Origin: Fibrobacter sp. UWH4
GTDB lineage: Bacteria; Fibrobacterota; Fibrobacteria; Fibrobacterales; Fibrobacteraceae
Direction: 5' to 3'
Length of the DNA stretch: 64,000 bases
Assembly (NCBI RefSeq): GCF_900142475.1
Contig: NZ_FRAY01000001.1
Span: 496,001-560,000 of the forward strand
The position numbers and the translations under genes are program-made. The notes under the pieces are model-generated. The model made no database searches and had not been told where the DNA came from. It saw only the letters and a list, made by a program, of their open reading frames with translations. Below, in pieces: positions 43,530-50,933 of the stretch (position 1 is the first letter of the stretch; every line of letters starts with the position of its first letter).

Positions 43530-45036
43530 GTAACAAATCCTCGCGGAGAGAAAGTTTCCCCTGGCTCCACTTTTCAAGTCCTGTCTGCATTAGTAGCTTG
43601 CCTCTGGCGCGGGCGAGCCGTACATCGATAATGCGGAGCATTTTCATGTTTTCCAGGTGCTTTTGCCTTGCTTCGCGCAGGTCTTCTTCCATTTCGAAAA
43701 TCTGGTGGTAGTTGCTCTTGCCCAGAGCCAATTTCTTGAATTCTTCTTCCAGTTCCTTTTTGTGGTAGGCTACGGCCACTTCGCCGTATTGCCACTGGTG
43801 CCGAATTTCTTGAGAGCGGGTCTGCAGAATGCGGTATTCTTCAAACAGCCTGTTCTGAATCAGACTAAGCTTGATTCTTGCCGAATGCACATTGGCGCGT
43901 TCCGAGGCAATCTGGTGGCGCTCATGAATGTTTGCAAACAAGGGAATGTCGATCTCGATTCCGCCCGAAATCACGGTTTGGCGCCTTTCGGGGTCCTTGA
44001 AGTTCGAAACGGCGAGCTTGGCGTTAGCGTTCCTGCTACGAATGCCGTAGCTTCCGATAAGGTCCAGCGTGGGCATGGCATTGGTCTTGCGGGCGTCCAG
44101 TTCTTCTTCGCGTAAGTTGAGTTCTGTGCTTTGGGCCAGGTAACTCGGGTGTATCAGGCTAATAGAATCTAGGAACGAGGCGGAATCCAGCGTAATGTTG
44201 GTGTCCAGCGTGGTGTCTGGTCTAATGGAAACCGGGCGCAGGTCGTGCAACACTTCGGGCGATGCAATCATTAGCAAAAGTTCGAGTCTTGCGTTGCGCA
44301 ATTGGTCTAGCGCTTCGATACGGGCATTTTCGCGGTCCGAAAATTCAGCGACCGTCTTCTGGTAATCAAGCATCGAAACAAGGCCTAATTCCATGCGCTT
44401 TTTCGCATCTCCAGATATTTCGCTTGCCACGCGGGCCGATTCTGTTGCAAACTGCAGGCTCTGTTGGGCAAAATGGTAATTCCAGTAGGCGTTGCAGAAT
44501 TTTTCGAGAATGTCGCTCAAGGTTTCGCGGTACTTTTGGTAGGCGAGTTCCTTTTGTAGCTTGGCTTCGCGAATGTTCTTGGTCGGGGCGAAGAACATCA
44601 TGCCGTCTTTGAGCAGGTGTTGCCTGAGTTCTGCGCCAAAATAAAGTTCCGAAGTGTTGTCGCTGTGGGTGTATGTGGCCTGGTTAAAGCCAACATCGTA
44701 TTCGGTGCCTGTAGGTAGTTTGCCCCGCACGCCAAGTTTGTATTCGTCTTTAGTCTCGGTAAACAGGGCGCTTGGACGGTCACCGCGTTCCTTGTTTAGT
44801 CGACCAATCAAATGCGGTTCAAAGTCGCCGTATGCACCGGTTGCAAGTTCCGCATTCGAACGCCACAAAAACTTGGCTTCTTGAATGTCGGCGTTATTCT
44901 TGACAACCGTTTCAATCGCTTTTTTAAAATCAATAAATAGCGAATCTTCGGCGAGCACAGGCTCTGCAACGGGCTCTTGCGCAAAGGCAATACCTGCTGT
45001 ACAAAATAGGGCTGTCGCAAAAGAACGCAAAATCAT
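43522..45036 (-). CDS. TolC-family outer-membrane channel
   Basis: A signal peptide (MILRSFATALFCTAGIAFA) is followed by two repeated OEP-type halves of long helices and strands (FKKAIETVVKNNADIQEAKFL; LNLREEELDARKTNAMPTLDLIGSYG; KLSLIQNRLFEEYRILQTRS). The 504 residues match TolC-like outer-membrane factors used in type I secretion and efflux. ATG 45036 overlaps the stop of the upstream HlyD gene by four bases (ATGA). Substrate is unknown; the giant RTX protein nearby is the leading candidate. Confidence 0.9.
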   Translation of the reverse strand: MILRSFATALFCTAGIAFAQEPVAEPVLAEDSLFIDFKKAIETVVKNNADIQEAKFLWRSNAELATGAYGDFEPHLIGRLNKERGDRPSALFTETKDEYKLGVRGKLPTGTEYDVGFNQATYTHSDNTSELYFGAELRQHLLKDGMMFFAPTKNIREAKLQKELAYQKYRETLSDILEKFCNAYWNYHFAQQSLQFATESARVASEISGDAKKRMELGLVSMLDYQKTVAEFSDRENARIEALDQLRNARLELLLMIASPEVLHDLRPVSIRPDTTLDTNITLDSASFLDSISLIHPSYLAQSTELNLREEELDARKTNAMPTLDLIGSYGIRSRNANAKLAVSNFKDPERRQTVISGGIEIDIPLFANIHERHQIASERANVHSARIKLSLIQNRLFEEYRILQTRSQEIRHQWQYGEVAVAYHKKELEEEFKKLALGKSNYHQIFEMEEDLREARQKHLENMKMLRIIDVRLARARGKLLMQTGLEKWSQGKLSLREDLLHD

Positions 45037-45839
45037 TTGAGGTAAAGTCTTCCTGTAACGCCCGGTTCCACGGAACGGTCGGAATTATCGAAAATGACCT
45101 TGACGGTTCTGAGTAAACTCGATTTGTCTACCACGGGCGATACGAATTCAATGGTGCCGTTGCGGGTGCGGTTCTTGCTTGCACCATCGAGAGAAAGTTT
45201 TACCTTTTGGCCGACTTTAAGGCCATGTGCCTTGTTGGCTATAATGTAGGCGGTCATGCGGCAGGTGCGTACGTCTGCAATTTCTACAATCGGTTCCAGG
45301 GCTTCGACGCTTTCGCTGTTGTTCTTTTTGATGCTTACGATTTCGCCGTCAAAGGGGGCTGTCAGGTACATTTTCTGGAGCTGGGCCTTTGCCATGCGGT
45401 ATTCCAAGGTGTCCTTGGCCTTGGTGACCTTGGCGGCATTCCAATCGGCTCTAGAAATGTCGAAGTTCATCTGCTTTTCCCAAACATCTTCTTGACTTAC
45501 CGAGTTGCTTGTTTCGTACAGTTTCTTGATGACGTAGTAGTCGTTCAGGTAAGTGTCCATTTTTGCCTTAGACGATGCAATGCTCGAATAATCGTCGGCA
45601 ATAATCTTTGTCATGTGTACGCGAATTTCTTCTTCGGTCTTGATCAGGTTCATCAAGGTGTCGCCCTTGTGGACGAACGCGCCTTCTTTAACCCAAATGC
45701 TATCGATTTTCCCGGGAACGGTAAAGCCGATTTTAGCTTGGTTAATGGGTTCGGTGACGCCGTCAAAGGTTGCGCATGCAAAGCTAGCAAGCGCAAGGAT
45801 TGTTGCGGTAAAGCACTTGCTCATGTTGGACTTACTCAT
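45033..45839 (-). CDS. HlyD-family periplasmic adaptor
   Basis: The 268-residue protein has an N-terminal signal or anchor (CFTATILALASFACATF), a lipoyl-like half-motif (AKIGFTVPGKIDSIWVKEGAFVHKGDTLM), a coiled-coil hairpin (about 70-150), the second lipoyl half (LTAPFDGEIVSIKKNNSESV) and a C-terminal beta-barrel. It is short for the family and lacks the GAF domain of its neighbour. ATG 45839 overlaps the stop of the lipoprotein gene by four bases; an in-frame ATG at residue 6 is an alternative. Two different adaptors in one operon suggest a double-adaptor exporter. Confidence 0.88.
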   Translation of the reverse strand: MSKSNMSKCFTATILALASFACATFDGVTEPINQAKIGFTVPGKIDSIWVKEGAFVHKGDTLMNLIKTEEEIRVHMTKIIADDYSSIASSKAKMDTYLNDYYVIKKLYETSNSVSQEDVWEKQMNFDISRADWNAAKVTKAKDTLEYRMAKAQLQKMYLTAPFDGEIVSIKKNNSESVEALEPIVEIADVRTCRMTAYIIANKAHGLKVGQKVKLSLDGASKNRTRNGTIEFVSPVVDKSSLLRTVKVIFDNSDRSVEPGVTGRLYLK

Positions 45840-47452
45840 GTTGCGCTACTCGAAGCGGGTGCGGTGCTGCTAGAAGATGCTGCCGTTGCGTTGCTAGAAG
45901 ACGATTCTGCCGGAGCGCTGCTTGAAGATTCTTGACCTTCGCCCGGTAATTCAAGGGCCGAACTGCTTGATAAATCAATGAATGGTTCGCTGCTAGAAGA
46001 TGTTGCGTTATTCACAGAATTGGCGCTGCTTGAAGAGCTTGATTCCGAAGAACTGCTAGACTGTGGTGGTACGACAAGTTCTGTTCTCAAAGAGAAATTT
46101 TCGGCGTACATACCGTTCTTTGCGTAGATTGTAATATTGAATCCGACGCTGTCACCTTGCTGTCGATCTTGCAGAATTTTTTCGTTCATTTGTACGAACA
46201 CGGTGTCTTTCTTGACCCATGCCTTGGAATTGGCGTAAAACCCGTTGCCGTACAAAGTCCTCTCGACATCGCTGCAGTAATTCCATTGAATGCGGTCGGT
46301 GTTTTTGTCAAGTTCTTCGGAAAATTTGACCCACATGGTGTCTTCTGTACCGAATGATGCCTTGAATTTGTTGTTGCTTGGCCAGACGTTGCTAGTAATT
46401 GCATAAAGTCCGCGGTCTGTTGTAAAGGCGGAATCTCCGCTAAGAACCATTTGGATGCGGTTGCCGGAATTTTTTTCGTAGGCGACAATGCTTACGACGA
46501 TTTTCTTTTCTGATGGGAATGCTTGATCGTGTTCCAGGAACAGCGTGTCGTCTTTAACAATTGGCTTAACATACAGCTTACTTGTGTCTGCCGATACGTT
46601 TACAGTCAGGTTGCTGGAATGGATTTTTTGGGCGAATACGTAGTAGGGCTTTACAAGGGTGGATACGTTGCCGTAGCCAATCATGTTGTTGTCCATCACG
46701 TTCGAGGCAATAATCTTTTGTTGCTGTGGAATTAGGGTGTCTTGAACAAGGTAAGCACGCCCGATATCACGGGTGCCGCCTGCGGTAAGCTTGGGAAGGG
46801 CAACACCGTAGAGTTGGTAACGTATGTTCTTGTAGGTGTAATCAGTTACGTTCAGCACAAGGCCCGTGTCGGCGGGCAACTTCTTAAAGGTGAATTTGCC
46901 CAATGAGTCGGTTTTTGTTGCAAAGGTTTTCGGAAAAATATTGATGTAGCTCGAATCAATGTGCGAAAGGCTTAGTGTAAGACCTGAAACAGGAATCTTT
47001 TTGCCGGAACCCGGATCGTTAATGTAGAGCTCGCCTGTGACGGTGGCGTTGAGAGGGCTCAAACGTACGACAGCCGAGGCGCTTGCGACCACGCCTTCCA
47101 TACGGCTAGATTCGTTGGTGCTGGAAACGTCAAAAACTTTTGGCGTATAATATAGTGTGTCCTTTTTGTTGATGCTAATGTAATTGAAAGTGAATGTCCT
47201 GGAACCGTACGGCAGGTTGTTTATATAAAAGTTTCCGTTTTCATCGGTTTCGGTGGTGTCTATGTCACCATCGTTATCGAGATAAGAAATCTGTGCGCCT
47301 TCCAAAGCAAGCCCGGTCGATGCATCGATAACCATACCCGAGAAAGTCCATTTGGAGTATTCTGAACTTTCGGAATCTGTTACGGAACAGGCTGAAAAGT
47401 AAGAGGCTGTCAAGAGAGCGGCAACAGCAATAAACCAATCCTTTTTTATCAT
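45836..47452 (-). CDS. Poly-Ser lipoprotein with carboxypeptidase-regulatory-like domain
   Basis: A lipoprotein signal (MIKKDWFIAVAALLTASYFSACS; Cys near residue 22) is followed by a carboxypeptidase-regulatory-like (CarboxypepD_reg) domain (WTFSGMVIDASTGLALEGAQISY, TDENGNFYINNLPYGSRTF), further beta-sandwich domains, and an 80-residue tail of serine blocks with Ala, Pro and Glu at the C-terminus. It heads the operon with the two adaptors and the TolC-like channel, so it is probably a surface or periplasmic accessory of that exporter. ATG 47452 lies 206 bases from the divergent DUF3467 gene. Confidence 0.8.
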   Translation of the reverse strand: MIKKDWFIAVAALLTASYFSACSVTDSESSEYSKWTFSGMVIDASTGLALEGAQISYLDNDGDIDTTETDENGNFYINNLPYGSRTFTFNYISINKKDTLYYTPKVFDVSSTNESSRMEGVVASASAVVRLSPLNATVTGELYINDPGSGKKIPVSGLTLSLSHIDSSYINIFPKTFATKTDSLGKFTFKKLPADTGLVLNVTDYTYKNIRYQLYGVALPKLTAGGTRDIGRAYLVQDTLIPQQQKIIASNVMDNNMIGYGNVSTLVKPYYVFAQKIHSSNLTVNVSADTSKLYVKPIVKDDTLFLEHDQAFPSEKKIVVSIVAYEKNSGNRIQMVLSGDSAFTTDRGLYAITSNVWPSNNKFKASFGTEDTMWVKFSEELDKNTDRIQWNYCSDVERTLYGNGFYANSKAWVKKDTVFVQMNEKILQDRQQGDSVGFNITIYAKNGMYAENFSLRTELVVPPQSSSSSESSSSSSANSVNNATSSSSEPFIDLSSSSALELPGEGQESSSSAPAESSSSNATAASSSSTAPASSSAT

Positions 47453-47658
47453 TGGACCTCCGGTAACTCAACATTCCCAAAAACGTGGCGAATTTTAGAA
47501 TTGTTTATATAAAATGTCAAGATGCAAAATTGAATACCTTGTATGTTTAATTTTACACGTTGTATAAGTTTTTTGTAACAATTTAAGCGGTTTGCTTTTG
47601 TTAAATTTGACCCTGCGTTTTTGGGAGTGCACTTTTTACACAATTGGAGGCTTTCTGT

Positions 47659-47967
47659 ATGGCAGAAAATACGAACGAAAAAAATGAATCTGTTGCCCAG
47701 CCCGAAGTTATCTGGAATGATTCTAACATGAAAAGTCTTTATGTGAACGCCACCAACGTGGTGGGCGGCCGCGAAGAAATCATGATGCTTTTGGGCCTGA
47801 ATCAGGCTTGGAACATGAACCAGGGCAAGGTGAAGGTTGACATCGCCGAACGCGTGGTCATGACCCCGTACACCGCAAAGCGCCTTGCCGTTATGCTCGC
47901 CGCCACTCTCAAGGCTTACGAAGCAAAGTTCGGCCAGATCGACATTGGTCTTCAAAAGAAAGACTAA
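47659..47967 (+). CDS. DUF3467 family protein
   Basis: The 102-residue protein has KSLYVNATNVVGGREEIMMLLG, AERVVMTPYTAKRLAVMLAATLKAYEAKFGQI, which is the DUF3467 pattern (Y-x-N-x-x..., R-x-V-M-x-P-x-x-A-K-R). The family is small, soluble and of unknown function, occurring in many bacteria and some archaea. ATG 47659 follows TTGGAGG; an upstream in-frame ATG at 47644 would add five residues but has a poorer site. Confidence 0.88.
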   Translation: MAENTNEKNESVAQPEVIWNDSNMKSLYVNATNVVGGREEIMMLLGLNQAWNMNQGKVKVDIAERVVMTPYTAKRLAVMLAATLKAYEAKFGQIDIGLQKKD

Positions 47968-47983
47968 AAACACATTTACAAAC

Positions 47984-48045
47984 GTCATTGCGAGCCCTGT
48001 AAGGGCGAAGCAATCCATACTTCTTGCCATGGCTCTTGTCTTCTA
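47984..48045 (+). repeat. CATTGCGAG repeat with signal-peptide-like 3' half
   Basis: GTCATTGCGAGCCCTGTAAG, GGCGAAGC, then AATCCATACTTCTTGCC and ATGGCTCTTGTCTT. The last 31 bases (48012-48042) are identical to 49690-49720, where they encode the hydrophobic core of a lipoprotein signal peptide (SILLAMALVF). Here no gene follows in frame. Confidence 0.7.
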
Positions 48046-48048
48046 TAG

Positions 48049-48225
48049 GGGGGAGGGTTTAAAGAGTTGGACAAGGTTGCATATTGGTTTTATCCAATAG
48101 AAAATTCCTATGCTGAGTACGCTTCTGCTGATGATGGGTATACAAGTTATTCGGATAAAGTTATGCATACGAATGTATCGCATAAAGAGAATGGTCTTTC
48201 AGTCCGCTGTGTAATGGTTGAATAA
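48049..48225 (+). pseudogene. Decayed FISUMP-domain gene (C-terminal fragment)
   Basis: The frame encodes KVAYWFYPIENSYAEYAS and then HKENGLSVRCVMVE before TAA at 48223, which is the typical end of a FISUMP domain (compare AAFSIRCVKDY in the intact gene ending at 50864). The upstream part of the domain is missing and the signal-peptide-like sequence at 48012-48045 is in another frame. It appears to be an internally deleted, frameshifted paralogue of the intact lipoprotein gene at 49632. Confidence 0.65.
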
Positions 48226-48271
48226 CCATCACTTTCAAACTGTAAAATTTTAAACAAAAAATCAAAAACTA

Positions 48272-48291
48272 GGCATTCCGTACGGAATGCC
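48272..48291. promoter_or_regulatory. Perfect 20-base palindrome in a leader shared with the giant gene
   Basis: GGCATTCCGTACGGAATGCC lies between AATTTTAAACAAAAA (48246-48260) and CATTGAGGGTTATTATGTCC. The same order (AATTTTAAACAAAAA, hairpin, CATTGGGAG, TTATTATGTCCA) precedes the giant RTX gene at 50884-50940. It could be a terminator of the FISUMP gene, a leader hairpin, or both. Confidence 0.55.
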
Positions 48292-48304
48292 ATTGAGGGT
48301 TATT

Positions 48305-48406
48305 ATGTCCAGGCATAGCGTGCTAAGTGAGTGTCGCGGCAGACCGCTTGCGGGCAGACATGACCGAGTGACGCCGCGGACGGGCTGTTTTTGTAAAAAG
48401 AAATAA
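48305..48406 (+). CDS. Possible 33-residue Arg/Cys-rich small protein
   Basis: ATG 48305 follows GAGGG with a five-base spacer and opens 33 codons (MSRHSVLSECRGRPLAGRHD, then RVTPRTGCFCKKK). The start context copies that of the giant RTX gene. The GC content (about 55 percent) differs from the AT-rich surroundings, and the DNA has partly complementary CGCGGC/GCCGCG arms, so a structured RNA is the alternative. No family was recognised. Confidence 0.3.
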   Translation: MSRHSVLSECRGRPLAGRHDRVTPRTGCFCKKK

Positions 48407-48443
48407 ATTTTTCGGGAAATCGGCATTGAGAGTCTGAAAAATA

Positions 48444-48454
48444 CGTGTATAGTA
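48444..48454 (+). promoter_or_regulatory. CGTGTATAGTA promoter-like element of the second Rpn-family gene
   Basis: CGTGTATAGTA lies 60 bases before ATG 48514. TTGAGA at 48426-48431 is 17 bases upstream of TATAGT (48448-48453), a sigma-70-like spacing. Confidence 0.5.
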
Positions 48455-48513
48455 TAGATAGGGGCAGTTCTCTATTCGCGAAAACCGACGCGTTTCGGTA
48501 GCAAGATGAAAAA

Positions 48514-49413
48514 ATGAGTGCAAAACGCATTCCTTTTGAACAGCTCCCCATTACGAACAGGTTCATGTTTGCAATGGTGTTTGGCCACAAGGAAATTGCA
48601 AAGCCGTTCCTTGAGGCTGTGCTTGGCATTAGGATTCACGAGCTCAAGGATCCCGAGCCCGAAAAGACTATTGACGTAAGCCCGTTCTACAAGGGTATCC
48701 GCTACGATGTCTTTGTAAAGGAAACAGGCCCAGACGGAGAAGTCCTCCGCAGTTTCGACATTGAGATGCAGATGGAAGATAACGTGGACATCCCCAAGCG
48801 GACCCGTTACTATCAGGCTATGTGCGACAGCGAGGCGCTGAACAAGGGCGAGGTTTACTATAAGCTGAATGATCTTTACATTATGTTTCTGTGTCCCGAG
48901 GACATTTTCGGGCAGGGAAAAGCCGTCTATAGGTTCAAGAATCTCGAAGTCGACAACCCGAAAATTGAATTGGGGGACCTCTGCTACAAAAATTTTTATA
49001 TATTCAATAAGTACCGCGACGTCGCCGAGAAATCTATCAGGGAGTATCTGGAGTACTTCGCGACAAGGAATCCGAGTTCTCCAGAAACCAAGAAGATTGA
49101 CAGGATGGTGAAGTGGTACCAGACGGACAACGAAACGAGGAAACGCTATATGACTTGGCAACAGGAAATCGACATCGCTGTAGACCATGAACGCCAGCGT
49201 GCAAATGATGCGGAAAAGCGCTTTTATGAGGCGAAGGACCGTGCAAACAAAGCTGAAGCTCGTGCCGATGAAGCAGAAGCTCGTGCTAATGAAGCGAAGG
49301 GCCGTGCTGACGAGGCAGAAGCCCGTGCTGACGAAGTTGAGCGCCTTGCGAATGCGGAAAAGGCTCGTGCTGACAAGTACGAGAAAATGCTTCGCGAACT
49401 CGGCAAGTTGTAA
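48514..49413 (+). CDS. Rpn/PD-(D/E)XK nuclease-family protein with coiled-coil tail
   Basis: The 299-residue protein starts FEQLPITNRFMFAMVFGHKEIAKPFLEAVLG (family N-terminus with the ND/NR-x-x-F pattern), then YDVFVKETGPDGEVLRSFDIEMQ with the D...E-x-Q core, RTRYYQAMCDSEALNKG and YIMFLCPEDIFGQG. This places it with the Rpn-like transposases/nucleases. Residues 228-290 are a regular coiled coil of seven-residue A-(D/N)-E-A-x-x-R units. The shared promoter element links it to the gene at 37907. The tail length probably varies between copies by repeat slippage. ATG 48514 gives the family N-terminus directly. Confidence 0.88.
   Translation: MSAKRIPFEQLPITNRFMFAMVFGHKEIAKPFLEAVLGIRIHELKDPEPEKTIDVSPFYKGIRYDVFVKETGPDGEVLRSFDIEMQMEDNVDIPKRTRYYQAMCDSEALNKGEVYYKLNDLYIMFLCPEDIFGQGKAVYRFKNLEVDNPKIELGDLCYKNFYIFNKYRDVAEKSIREYLEYFATRNPSSPETKKIDRMVKWYQTDNETRKRYMTWQQEIDIAVDHERQRANDAEKRFYEAKDRANKAEARADEAEARANEAKGRADEAEARADEVERLANAEKARADKYEKMLRELGKL
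49243..49345 (+). repeat. Tandem 21-base coding repeats (coiled-coil heptads)
   Basis: Imperfect direct units such as AAAGCTGAAGCTCGTGCCGA and GAGGCAGAAGCCCGTGCTGA encode the A-D-E-A-E-A-R heptads of the Rpn-family protein. Similar codons at each position suggest expansion by slippage. Confidence 0.7.
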
Positions 49414-49550
49414 TACCCTGTAATACGTAATTTTTGCAAAACGTACAAACTTGTAAATTTCTTACAAGATTTTACAGTTTTAATTCTGTAAGTAGTTTGT
49501 AATAAATTTTATCGTAAAAACACATATAAAGTATTTTTTTTGCGACTAAA

Positions 49551-49575
49551 AGTTCCCACTTTGGGGAACTTTTTA
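49551..49575 (+). terminator. Probable rho-independent terminator
   Basis: AGTTCCC (49551-49557) and GGGAACT (49564-49570) flank a six-base loop and are followed by TTTT. It separates the Rpn-family gene from the FISUMP lipoprotein gene. An 18-base string (T8 then GCGACTAAAA) shared with 17922 precedes it. Confidence 0.7.
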
Positions 49576-49631
49576 CTATTTTTAGATTGGGTTAGGAGGT
49601 TTTGGTGGGATTTTACAACTGGAGGTCTTCT

Positions 49632-50864
49632 GTGAAGATTTTTACATTGCGTCATTCTTGGCCTGTCATTCTCGAAGCGAAGCGTAGGGAATCCATACTT
49701 CTTGCCATGGCTCTTGTCTTTGCTGTATTTACTGCGTGCGACAGCGGTTCCAGCAGTACTGACCCTGACCCGATTGCGGAAGTTTCGAGCAGTAGCGATG
49801 ATATCCGCCAGTGCGAGGAACAGAGCGATGACTGCGACGATACCAGCTCTAGTAGCGGTGAAGTCTCTAAGAATTCTTCGAGTTCGCAAAAGATCGCCGA
49901 TAAGGACAAGTCTTCTTCCTCGATTGAAGAGAAATCCTCTAGTTCTGTAAGTGGCAAGAATAGTAGTTCGTCTGTAGCAGAGTCGAGTAGTAGTGATTCT
50001 GTTAAAACTTGTACGCCTGATCAAGAAGGTTTGGAACAATGGTATTTTTTTACTAAGGAAACTTATGTTTGTCAGAATGGTGTATGGGTTCTCCAATCAT
50101 CAAGTAGCGTTGTTGAAGAGTCCTCTAGTAGCAAATATTATGACATGAGCAGACAGTTTAATGCCAAACTCAGCTATGGTGAATTTACTGATCCGCGCGA
50201 TAATCATGTATACAAAACGATTCGTCTGTATGACGATGTTACTGATACACTCACGTTTTTTGCGGAAAATCTGAATTTTGGTAAGATGATTTCTGGTGGA
50301 AATCAACAAGGTGATTCGACCAAATATTGTTATGATGACGATCCTTGGTATTGTGAAAATGGATGGGGTGGGCTTTATACCTGGGCTACCGCTATGGCTT
50401 TCCCCGCTGTTTGTGATTCTTCTCAAATGGGAAGTGATAAATGCCCGAATACGACGGATGAGTCTAGGAATACTCTTGTACCAAATAATTCGGAGTATGT
50501 TGTCCACCGGGGAATTTGCCCGGAAGGCTGGCATATTATGAATCGTGGTGAATGGGTGGCTGCTATTAATGGGCATGGGGCGATGAATGGTAGTCAATAT
50601 CTTAGTTCGGAGGTTTGGAATGGAATCATGAAAAATCCGAGAGGTTTTTCTCTTTTGCCGGCAGGTTTGTATGATGAATACGGCGAATTTTCTCAAATTA
50701 TGAAACAAGCTTTTCATTGGGTTCCTGGTGAGTCGTTCGATGAAAAAGCGAACTTGTATAAAGGCTTATTTGTTCGTGCAACAGATTTGGATTTGCAGCG
50801 AGATTCTAAAAATAGATTTATTAAAACAGCTGCGTTCTCTATTCGTTGCGTAAAGGATTATTGA
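49632..50864 (+). CDS. FISUMP-domain lipoprotein with poly-Ser linkers
   Basis: The 410-residue protein has a lipoprotein signal ending LVFAVFTAC (Cys36), Ser-rich linkers at about 38-175 (SSSGEVSKNSSSSQ, KSSSSIEEKSSSSVS), and a C-terminal FISUMP domain: NHVYKTIRLYDD, LTFFAENLNFGKM, YCENGWGGLYTWATAMAF, GICPEGWHIMNRGEWVAAI, GFSLLPAGLYDEYGEF and AFSIRCVKDY. The FISUMP domain is a paralogous domain described from Fibrobacter succinogenes; its function is unknown. GTG 49632 was chosen because GGAGG (49621-49625) is six bases upstream. The signal peptide is encoded by repeat DNA shared with 47984-48045. The gene lies 69 bases upstream of the giant RTX gene and may be co-transcribed with it. Confidence 0.9.
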   Translation: MKIFTLRHSWPVILEAKRRESILLAMALVFAVFTACDSGSSSTDPDPIAEVSSSSDDIRQCEEQSDDCDDTSSSSGEVSKNSSSSQKIADKDKSSSSIEEKSSSSVSGKNSSSSVAESSSSDSVKTCTPDQEGLEQWYFFTKETYVCQNGVWVLQSSSSVVEESSSSKYYDMSRQFNAKLSYGEFTDPRDNHVYKTIRLYDDVTDTLTFFAENLNFGKMISGGNQQGDSTKYCYDDDPWYCENGWGGLYTWATAMAFPAVCDSSQMGSDKCPNTTDESRNTLVPNNSEYVVHRGICPEGWHIMNRGEWVAAINGHGAMNGSQYLSSEVWNGIMKNPRGFSLLPAGLYDEYGEFSQIMKQAFHWVPGESFDEKANLYKGLFVRATDLDLQRDSKNRFIKTAAFSIRCVKDY

Positions 50865-50883
50865 TCCTTTAGTATTATCCGTT

Positions 50884-50933
50884 AATTTTAAACAAAAACT
50901 GGGCTGTGTTTAAATAGCCCATTGGGAGTTATT
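50884..50933 (+). promoter_or_regulatory. Leader of the giant RTX gene
   Basis: AATTTTAAACAAAAA is followed by a GGGCT...AGCCC stem and a GGGAG Shine-Dalgarno five bases before ATG 50934. It shares both ends with 48246-48310. Confidence 0.55.

Noticed and set aside
49243-49345. Regular short repeats that could suggest a CRISPR array
   Set aside because: They are coding heptads of about 21 bases without unique spacers. No cas gene or CRISPR array was seen anywhere in the window.
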